In this document: positions 56,251 through 64,000 of the stretch, piece by piece
How positions within the stretch are numbered: the first letter of the stretch is position 1
Layout: each line of letters opens with the position of its first letter
NCBI GenBank assembly: GCA_000611775.1
Contig: KK106983.1
Location: 1,512,654 to 1,576,653 of the forward strand
Direction: 5' to 3'
DNA length: 64,000 nt
Source: Umbilicaria muhlenbergii
Taxonomy: Eukaryota; Ascomycota; Lecanoromycetes; Umbilicariales; Umbilicariaceae
The notes under the pieces: generated by a model
What the model saw: the letters and a program-made list of their open reading frames with translations, nothing else
Databases searched by the model: none
Told to the model about the DNA's origin: nothing
Position numbers and translations under genes: made by a program

Positions 56251-59200
56251 ATGGATTATGCGGCCTGCCATGTTGTCTATGTGGACAAGCGAGCGCGCGA
56301 AGAGAGATTTGTGAGGAAGGATGGCTTGGCACCTTCCACTGTTACGAGGCGGAATGAGGGAGCTTTGGACGTTTCCGACGTCCATGAAGATCTCGCAGAG
56401 CTCGAGGAAGTACAAATGAACGTTCAGGCGATCTTGTCGGTCTTCAATGGAGGTATGTTTTACAACACTCTCGAGTCTACGTCGTTTTCTAGTCTCGGCG
56501 TTCATCAGCATCACCGGCTATGTTTTGTCTCTGGCGTGATGAGCGATAACACGCAGTCCCGCATTGTTGACCACAGATTGTTCCAGTGAGAGGAGCTGAC
56601 AAGTAACAGTGTGGGTTTGTACTTCTGGCACGTCCTGCATGGCCAAGCTTGCAGAGCTCAACGAGTCCATCGGCACCGACCTCAAGCCAACACTGGTCAT
56701 ACTCGAGACCTTCGTGGACGCTGACGTCGAGGGTCATGATCCTAGGAGAGCTTCTCGTGAGCTTGCGACTCCTTCCCCTACTTCACAACAGCCAGAGCCG
56801 TCACTGGCCCCCGAACCAGACAATCTTTACAGCTTTGCGCTTCTTCAGCATATCTCTGCAGAGGTTTCCTTCAAAAACTTATCCAAGCTAGTCGTACCGA
56901 TTGCAATGATACAATATCGGGAGTCCGGGTTTGCGATGCGCCATGCCATTACTGGCGGTGCTCGCCCTCGTCCGTCGTCGAGTAGCTTCGGTCGATTGAG
57001 TGGATCTCCGGTGTCTACAAGTCGCGAAACAACCGAGGCATTCGCTCCAGTAGAATCAAGTCGAATGTTAAAGTGCCTGGATGCGGGTGCAATTGATGTT
57101 CTCACTAGCCCGCTACAGAAAGATCGCGTCTATGGGCTGGCGGCGCATGCATACCGAGCGCATATAGAAGCTACAAGAGACCAAACCGCATTCCTTCCGA
57201 CTAAGCGGCTACGAAAGCGCTCTTGGGTGGGTGTGGATGATGAAAAGCCGTTCGCTTACTTGAGGGAGTCAATGTACGTACTTCGAACTCGATGCACTTT
57301 CTCCTGATCAGCCCAGGGATGTGATCGCTACTGTGACGAGAGAATTCTAACGACAATGCGTAGGGTATCTGGTCTCATGATGGGAATTTGCAAGCCAGAA
57401 AGCGTGCCCGAGAACTTTGATCATAGGTACGTTGGATCAGCCGAACCCTCTTTGGCGCAATGTAGACCTGACGTATACCGGTCTCTAGGGAGCTATACAT
57501 CCTTGGCCCTCGACAAGCAGAAATTGCCAGAGCGATTGGCACCTGGAATTTTTCAGCTCATGACTTCTCCGACGACGAACTGGTTCATGCCGCCTTCCTC
57601 ATGTTACAGCATGCACTGCAAATGCCCGAACTCGAGAAATGGCGGCTGCCTGCTGGTAAGTCACTCGTGACTGGGTACAACATAACAATGATCCGAGGTC
57701 TGACGTGAACACCACAGCTGATCTCAAGAACTTCCTAATGGCCAGTCGAGTTGCCTACAACGCCTTCGTACTCTACCACAACTTTCGCCATGTGGTGGAC
57801 GTGATGCAGGCGGTGTTTGTCTTCCTTCTTGAAATCGGAGTCCTACCTCCTTATCAAGGCCGTCCCACTCGCTCAGATGTTGTCAAAGACTCCTCATCCA
57901 TTGCGGCTCTGCTGACGCCGTTCGACGCTTTGACGCTTCTGATATCTGCGATCGGGCACGATGTGGGACATCCCGGCGTAAACAACGCCTTCCTGGTTGC
58001 GCTCAACGCCCCGCTCGCACAGTTGTACAACGACAACTCGGTTCTTGAAGCCTTCCATTGCGCTGCTTATTCCCAGATCCTACGGCGATACTGGAATGCA
58101 GCGTTTGTGGACACGGACATGCGCCGTCTAATGATCCAATCCATCTTGGCCACAGATATGGGCATGCACTTCAAATACATGGAAGATTTGGGCAATTTAC
58201 AGCAGAAGGTGCACGACAATCGAGGGACCGATGGATGGAGCCCGCAGGTCCTTCAGGGCTACAGGACGCTTGTCTGCGGTCTACTCATCAAGTGTGCTGA
58301 CATCAGCAATGTGGTAGGTTCCACCAGCGGCCTCGGAATGGTCTTTGCGCTGACATACAGTAGGCTCGGTCTTACGAAATAGCTGTAGGTTGGACCGATC
58401 TCCTCCAGCTCGAATTCGCAAAGCAAGGGGAGATGGAAACAGACGTCGGTCTGCCCACAACTCTGTTCGGTGGGCCTCCAGAGCTCGGTAACGTCATGAA
58501 GCTGGCCAATTCACAAATCGGCTTCATGAACGTCTTTGCGAAACCACTCTTTGAGGCCGTTACGGACATCATTCCTGCCATGGGATTTGCTGTAGAGGAG
58601 ATTTCCAAGAACGTGTCAATATGGCAGGGCAAGATCGAACAAGAGAAGATGAAGGAGACTGCGAGAGGTGGGACACCTCACCACTCGTCGGAAGGCATCT
58701 TGTCTCCCCGGTCAAATACCCCAAATCAATCGCCAGACGTACCCGAGCTTTCTCACCCTGACGAAGGAGCATCGGCTTCTGCAGCGTCATTGCAGATCTT
58801 GTCGCCCAACCCACAGCTTTCCTTACCGACCCGCGAGTCGCGACGTTCCTCGGTCGGGTCAATCTCTGCCCTGCTAGCGGGTGCGTCTCCGTCACAAACC
58901 GAGTCGCACAACCCGTCGCGACGCTCATCCTTGGGCTCCCCAACCCTCGGTGGTCAGGCATTAGGCTCTTCTTTTGGTGGCTTTGCAGGCGTAGGCTCAT
59001 CCGCAGACCCCGTCTCTTTCTCCCGGCGATCTTCAGGTGCGTTTCCCAGCGCGAGCATAGTCGGCCCGAACTTGCAAACCCGAAGGTCAAGTAACACTTT
59101 GCCCAGTCAGTTGCAGCTAGGCTTGGGCCCGGGCCAGCAAACTTTCGCTCCAGCACCACCCTCGGCGGAAAATGTCCAGCCTGGCAGACCTGGGCCGGCA

Positions 59201-59821
59201 TCGGAACTCCCGCCACATGACGTTGTTTCTGCCACAGCCGCACCCGCATCTGGTCCCAGCTCTCGCGATAGTAATAGTGGCGGTGGTGGTAATGGAGGTG
59301 GTGGCGTCCCCACTCATCGAGGCTCGAAACACGGCGATTCCGACACCAGTCCGACCAAGCACCAGCTCGCTCGACACTTCCCCAACCGCCACCACGGTTC
59401 CTCGTCCAACAGCCGACGCCCCTCCACGCTCGACCGCAGCTATTCGCCCACGACATCCAACGGCGCCCACACCACCGCCGACGGCAGTCTCAGCCACTTC
59501 CCCACCGCATACTCGCCCACCAGCCCCTCGGGCACCCAAGCCACTAGCTTCCTGACCGTCGATAGCGATTATAAGGAGAGATGGCCCGAGCACGAAGGCA
59601 CGGCCCCGCCGGCGGTCGTGGATTTGGATAGGCCGGGGAGCGGATACACGGGCGCTGGCACGGGGGTTGCGGCCGCCAAGAGCAATACCGTTAAGACGAG
59701 CATAGTGGCTGGGAATGGGCATGGGAGTGCGGGCGAGCCTGGGCGCGTTGTGCAGAGGAAGGGGAGTCGGTTCCTCAATTTCTGGAAGAAGAAATCCAAG
59801 TCCCAGGGGTCGAGTCCTTAG
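56251..59821 (+). CDS. pdeA: 3',5'-cyclic-nucleotide phosphodiesterase (class I, high-affinity cAMP type)
   Basis: This enzyme hydrolyses cAMP and lowers PKA signalling. Exons 56251-56452, 56610-57273, 57364-57426, 57489-57655, 57718-58313 and 58364-59821 give 1049 residues. The N-terminal 350 residues are the receiver-like regulatory part common to fungal PDEs (DLKPTLVILETFVD..., LDAGAIDVLTSPLQKDRVYGLAAHAYRAH). The catalytic HD domain spans about 340-630, with HNFRH (386-390), IGHDVGHPGVNN near 444, a conserved TDMGMHF, and LIKCADISN metal Asp. The final 400 residues are a Ser/Gly/Pro-rich disordered tail ending in a basic patch (FLNFWKKKSK). The first intron is 157 nt; an alternative small exon inside it cannot be ruled out. 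Confidence 0.93.
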
Positions 59822-60586
59822 GTTGGCGGATCGGCTGGACGGGGTGAGATAGCTGGACGTGGGGCTTTCTGAGGAGATCTTTGTCGAGCGGGCTGGAACG
59901 GATTTGGTTTTCTGGCCGGTGGATATGGTCCGCGAGGATGGGAGCGTTGAGATGGATGGGATTCTGGCTAGGGGTGTGACTAGGGGAGGCTGGATCTGGA
60001 GTTTCGATCGCGCCGTCTAAGAGGCGGACGAGAGCGGTGTTTTGCGAAAGTCAGAGACGCAGATACCACGGGGCATATTTTATGTACATGAGCGCTATGG
60101 TGGCGGAATGATGATTGAGGAGGCTACAGTATTTTTTATCGTTGTCGTTGGTTGGTATCGAGAGCTGCTGTGTTGTGGAACTTGACGGGTGGAGAGGCCG
60201 ACAGCCGTGGAGGAGCGGGCGAGAAGTGGATGTTGGGGGGGGCCCGAGCACTACATATGGTATCTGGCCTACTGTCTGTTTGTCTGTCTGCCTGTCTGTC
60301 CGTTTGCTGGCGAACTGGCCGGCTATCTGTCTAGCTAGCTTTTCAGAGAGGGCGACTTGGGGATGTAGGCTGCTGGGGGGGCTTTAGTCGTCATCATCAG
60401 GTACAGCCGCACGGACTTCCTAAGTGGAAAACGTAGGCAGAGGCAGTAGGCTAGGAGTAGATAGTCAACATTTCCCATCCTGATCTTTTTGGTCTTGAAA
60501 TGGTGTCGAATTGTGATTGGATGAAATGAAGTCAACGGCCTTGTCCATTTAAGGGAGTACAACTACAAAAGCCCTTCCTAATGCTG
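59822..60586. other. intergenic, converging 3' ends
   Basis: This holds the 3' UTRs of the phosphodiesterase (+) and the Rdx protein (-), plus a tetranucleotide repeat. I see no gene. Confidence 0.5.
60273..60302. repeat. TGTC tetranucleotide repeat
   Basis: TGTC/TGCC/TGTT units recur about seven times. Confidence 0.75.
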
Positions 60587-61839
60587 TTAATTACAATCTT
60601 CACATATATTCCCGTCTGGGTTTCGCTTTATCTTTTCTCCCATCTCCCCTTTTGCCGCTCCCTTTGCCTTTTCCTTTACCTCACCATCTAGGTTACCCTC
60701 TTGATTACCCTCTTCTCCTTCTGCCTTCCCCCCTTGTGTCCCTTTTGCGACCTCGTCGGCGGTGCTGGATGGCACGGACTTCTTCTTTCCGTCTACGTGG
60801 CCGAGGTCGCGGGTGGGGTCGATGATGTCCCGCACGCGCTTTTTGAGCTCTTTTGTTTCTGGGGAGAGGGGGGTCGGGTTAGTTGGGGTTTACGTGGAGC
60901 TTGTGAGGGAGGAGAAGGGAAGGGGAGGATGGTGGATGGTGTGGGGATTTTGTAGGTGAGTATTAGTGGAGGGTCTCGGCTGGATAGTTGGGTAGAGGTG
61001 ATTTGGGAGGTGGTGGGGAGGATGGAAAGGGTTAGTGGGGGGTGAGGGAAGAACAAGGACAAGAGTAAGAATAAAAGCACTTTTGCAGACATGTCACCCC
61101 CTTTGCTGAAGGGGAGAAGTAGAATGGGAAGATCTCGTAGCTGAAGAGAAGAAGGAATATTCGTAGCTCGCAGGTACCTACCTGGAAACCCTCCCTCAGT
61201 CTTTCTATCCCACAACGTCCGAGTCTGCGTTACCACTTCTGCTGTGCCGCTCTCGGTAATCCCATCTGCGTTCTGGCTGGGTGCGTAAACGATATCCACA
61301 GTGAAGACGCCGCCGGTGGAGGGAATGAGAGAGACTTCGCCTAGGGAGGTCGAGAATGTGGAGAGGAGTTCTTGTGCAAACTAGATATGAGGGAGTGAGT
61401 GGAGAGTAGAGACGGATAGTATATAAAGACGATAGTTGAGAATCTTGCAAATTGAGTAGGGGATAGAGGTGGGCCGAGGAGAGAGATACGAAATAACTCT
61501 GGTGCAAATTGGAGATGGGGAAAAGGTGAGTGAATAGTACGAAGTAGATAAGAGATAAAGAATCTGGTTTGCAGCTCTTTGGATAACGGAAATGACCTCG
61601 TAAGAGGAAGTTCAGTACAGTATAGGAGAAGGATGAAGGGCACGAATCAGATTTTGTCATTGATATGCTGAAATTGAGTTGGGGAAGAAAGAATACGACA
61701 TGTAGGATGCATGTTGGAATAGACATACATAGGCAGCTCTAAGCATCCATTTGCACTGCGTACAGAATCTGATGCTGATACGGGGAAGTGAGACTGGAGC
61801 CACGTTCTCCGTATGACTCGAGTCTAATATTGCCGCCAT
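60587..61839 (-). CDS. Rdx/SelW-like thioredoxin-fold protein
   Basis: This member of the SelT/SelW/SelH (Rdx) family uses a CxxC redox motif near the N-terminus. Minus-strand exons 61839-61729, 61380-61182 and 60858-60587 give 193 residues. The motif is CTQC at 26-29, with Cys in the place of selenocysteine as expected in fungi. The fold continues with FAQELLSTFSTSLGEVSLIPSTGGVFTVDI and the family signature LWDRKTEGGFPETKELKKRVRDIIDPTRDLGH. A Lys/Glu/Gly-rich disordered tail ends in a second CxxC (ICEDCN). The two introns are 348 and 323 nt, far longer than the usual 50-60 nt here. Confidence 0.88.
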
Positions 61840-62483
61840 GTTGAGATGATGTGGGGTGGACGATACCCATTATACAAATCAATCCGAAGAGGGAGTAGCT
61901 AGATAATGAAATCCCAACATTCTTGTAGACTGGCTCAAGAACGCCACGTTAATGCTCAAAATCTGCCGTTTACAATCTACGATCACGTCATGTTGTTCCT
62001 CAACAGCATCGCAGTTTTAGTGTACTTGAAAGTCATCCCCTAGTAATTTACATGAAAGAATCGGTATTAGAAGACAACTGTTGCTTTTCCACCGAACGAT
62101 TTTGACGAAACGCAGAGTGCCACCGTAGACAAGCATTGGCGACGGACCACATTAAATCGAGATCGCAGGGTTCAAGGAAGGCACTGATAGACCTTGAGCT
62201 TCGGTCATTGCTCTGCATCTCAACCTTACAGGAAGAAGAGCATATACAATGTCCTGTGACCCAAAGTAGTCCAGTAACTGTCCGGACGAAAACGACGGGA
62301 AAAGAAACACGAAGAACCATGACCACCTTGACAATGTCTGCTCCCATTCCCCCACACGCTTTGCCGTCGAAAGAGAACACAGTGTAAGGGTAAACAAGGA
62401 CGATTGCTGGTATGGAACAATGGGTGATTAAAGAGCCGTTGACGCCATGCTGATCCGAGAAGAAGACGCTAGACAAGGCCGCT
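61840..62483. other. intergenic between Rdx and G-gamma genes
   Basis: This is the 5' side of the Rdx gene and the 3' side of G-gamma. Minus frames up to 142 codons start with non-ATG codons and have no domain. I see nothing else. Confidence 0.5.
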
Positions 62484-62952
62484 TTACATCACCGCGCAAC
62501 AACCACCAGACTGCACCGGCGAGTAGGGATCTTCACGCTTGTCAACCTACAGGAGAGACTCTAAAGTTAGCACGCAATCTTCGTGAGGTGGCATGATTGT
62601 GAGGCCATATTGACACGGAATGAAAGTGAGCATACCTGGCCCCAGAGGGAAGGTACCATAAAGTCTTTCGTGGAATTGCAGTATTGAACCAAACTACGGA
62701 AGAGCTTGCGGTCAGCAGAGCTCGCGTTTCACCAACTCCGAGGCGAACGGAAACATCGAGGACTCGGCGAGGGGCAGAAGGCGTAAGGGAAACGTACGAG
62801 CTGGCAGCCTCTGAGACCCTTATGCGAGGGCGATTCAAGTCTTCAGTCAGTCGACCGTTGAGCTCGTTCAGCCGGCGCAGTTTTAGGTCGGCCATGCTTT
62901 GCTTCTTATTCTTGACATCACCCCCCGCGCGGATTTCATAGGTTGGCGCCAT
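62484..62952 (-). CDS. heterotrimeric G-protein gamma subunit
   Basis: This small subunit pairs with G-beta to signal at the plasma membrane. Minus-strand exons 62952-62798, 62693-62636 and 62546-62484 give 91 residues, the usual fungal length. The sequence runs MAPTYEIRAGGDVKNKKQSM, then a helix [53 protein letters not shown] and the tail GGCCAVM. The last four residues are a CaaX box (CAVM) for farnesylation, with a preceding Cys for palmitoylation. The longest open frame ends at the first intron and would give a wrong C-terminus lacking the CaaX box. Confidence 0.95.
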
Positions 62953-63765
62953 CGCTTCTGAGTTGCTGGCGGGTGCGAGTCCTTGTTGAGGTGGTCGCTC
63001 TCTTCCGTGAGAATAATTGCGTACGGGTCGATAGTTTGCTTTGTTGCATCCATTAGCTCGAGCACCACGGTCGCGACACTCTGACTGCGGAGACTTACAC
63101 CTTTGCTTGGTGATCCGCGGTGAGCGAATTTGGTATAGACGGCAATTCCTCGATCGTTGTCGACGGAAAGGCGCTCGAAGAACTGGGAGCAGTCAGACGG
63201 CCAAAGAGCTTCTCAAGTGCAAGCGGTCGGAGGAGATCTACCTGCGCTTCGCCCGCTGGGATGGGCCCCGACCCCGGTGAGAGTAGTCCCTTGAGCCCGT
63301 GCACGATTGGTGCGCTTAAATTACCTCTTCGCGTTAGACACTCCTCGGCTGAGCATCAGGCGAAAGGGCGAATGTATATCCGAAAAGTATCGGATCACGG
63401 CGAGATAAGGCCGAGCTCGGTGATAAATGTACTTACCACAATAACTTCCACTGTACTCTTCGTGGAGATACGTTGAGTGATTCTGCTCTGAGGCGGCGCT
63501 GCCAAATGACTTTGGGGGCCATGGTGGTTTGAGTTGGTGGTGAGCTTGGAATTTCGTTTGCTTTATAGCGGCGAATGACGCTAACCAGAAGTGTACTAGC
63601 TTCATATTGATCGCACTCTGAATTTGCAGCGTCGCCCTGTTGGTTGCACAGAAGCCACGGCACGGCCATCGACACAACTACGGATCAAGGAATCATTCCT
63701 GGTGGCAAAGCATCGCAGCTACTGATCAGTTTATCACGCCCAAGTTCTAGAGGAGGTTGCCCAGC
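62953..63765. other. divergent region between G-gamma and eIF3a
   Basis: The 813 bp between the two starts hold both promoters and probably an intron-bearing 5' leader. On the minus strand three coding-like frames lie in order: from an ATG at 63522 (MAPKVIWQRRLRAESL, ending at a GTAAGT donor near 63436), 63304-63095 (IPAGEAQVDLLRPLALEKLFG) and 63068-62883, which overlaps the G-gamma start in another frame. I cannot join them into a known protein. Confidence 0.35.
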
Positions 63766-64000
63766 ATGCCTCCTCCGCCTCATACAAAGCCTGAGAATGT
63801 GCTCAAGGTCAGTCCGTCTAACCCCTGGCATGAGGGTTCACTCCGATCTACAGGCCGTCTCGACCATCCCAGGGAGAACAAGCCTCCATTCTGTCTTTGG
63901 GTCAATATGCTAATGACTTTTGATTCCCACAGCGTGCACAGGAACTCATCGCAGTCGGGCAGTCTCAAGCTGCTCTCACAATCCTCCACGAACATGTCAC
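63766..64000 (+). CDS. translation initiation factor eIF3 subunit a, 5' end (partial)
   Basis: This is the N-terminal start of eIF3a (TIF32 in yeast), the large scaffold of the eIF3 complex that recruits the 40S ribosome. Exon 1 is 63766-63807 (14 codons, MPPPPHTKPENVLK) and exon 2 starts at 63933 and runs off the window (RAQELIAVGQSQAALTILHE). The intron is 125 nt with a GCTAATGAC branch site. The opening matches the family closely. Only 36 residues are visible. Confidence 0.92.
   Translation, partial: MPPPPHTKPENVLKVSPSNPWHEGSLRSTGRLDHPRENKPPFCLWVNMLMTFDSHSVHRNSSQSGSLKLLSQSSTNMS

Overview
The window looks like nuclear DNA of a filamentous ascomycete (Pezizomycotina; the class is not settled by what I can see). 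Protein genes are dense and lie on both strands. They are cut by short introns, mostly 47-70 nt, with GT...AG ends and CTAAC/CTGAC-type branch sites. Typical filamentous-fungal genes are present, including a class I cAMP phosphodiesterase, a G-protein gamma subunit with a CaaX tail, CSN1 and a WSC-domain cell-surface protein. Exon joins given here were read by eye. In every spliced gene the exon sum divides by three and the phases agree.

Layout, left to right: cohesin SMC1 (1.2-5.3 kb, +); an orphan acidic protein (6.6-7.3 kb, +); the mitochondrial divergent pair PDX1 (-) and a two-helix membrane protein (+) at 7.7-10.5 kb; aspartyl aminopeptidase (11.1-12.8 kb, -); the APC/C activator Cdh1 (14.1-16.2 kb, +); a PHO13-type HAD phosphatase (16.7-18.0 kb, -); a small RNA-gene island (18.2-19.4 kb) with two tRNA genes flanking a Tc1/mariner-type MITE; YTA7/ATAD2 (20.8-26.2 kb, -); a repeat-rich WSC protein (27.7-32.0 kb, -); a divergent pair of short-chain dehydrogenases (32.5-35.0 kb); a large fungal protein of unknown role (35.3-37.7 kb, -); a GT34 glycosyltransferase (39.7-41.5 kb, +); CSN1 (-) head to head with a mitochondrial Trm61-type methyltransferase (+) at 42.7-46.0 kb; a monoacylglycerol-lipase-like hydrolase (-) head to head with a tiny LYR protein of ETFRF1/LYRM5 type (+) at 46.1-47.9 kb; a SAM methyltransferase (48.0-49.3 kb, -); the CCR4 deadenylase (50.9-53.3 kb, +); cAMP phosphodiesterase (56.3-59.8 kb, +); an Rdx/SelW-like thioredoxin-fold protein (60.6-61.8 kb, -); G-gamma (62.5-63.0 kb, -); and the 5' end of eIF3a (63.8 kb to the right edge, +).

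The most unusual signal is in the RNA island. A tRNA-Val(AAC) and a tRNA-Ile(AAT), about 0.9 kb apart and on opposite strands, each carry an extra 55-nt insert at a position where eukaryotic nuclear tRNA introns are not normally found: the D-loop in Val and the anticodon stem in Ile. Both inserts start GTAAG, end in AG, and resemble the host's pre-mRNA introns; the Val insert has a TACTAAA branch-site match. Removing each insert restores a clean cloverleaf. The Val gene also keeps an ordinary 14-nt intron after position 37. Spliceosome-like introns, or introner-like insertions, inside Pol III genes would be new as far as I know. The alternatives are recently disabled tRNA genes or unusual substrates of the tRNA endonuclease.

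Functionally the window is mostly housekeeping: chromosome cohesion, chromatin, cell cycle, mRNA decay, mitochondrial enzymes and signalling. I see no secondary-metabolite cluster, no virus-like element and no CRISPR array.
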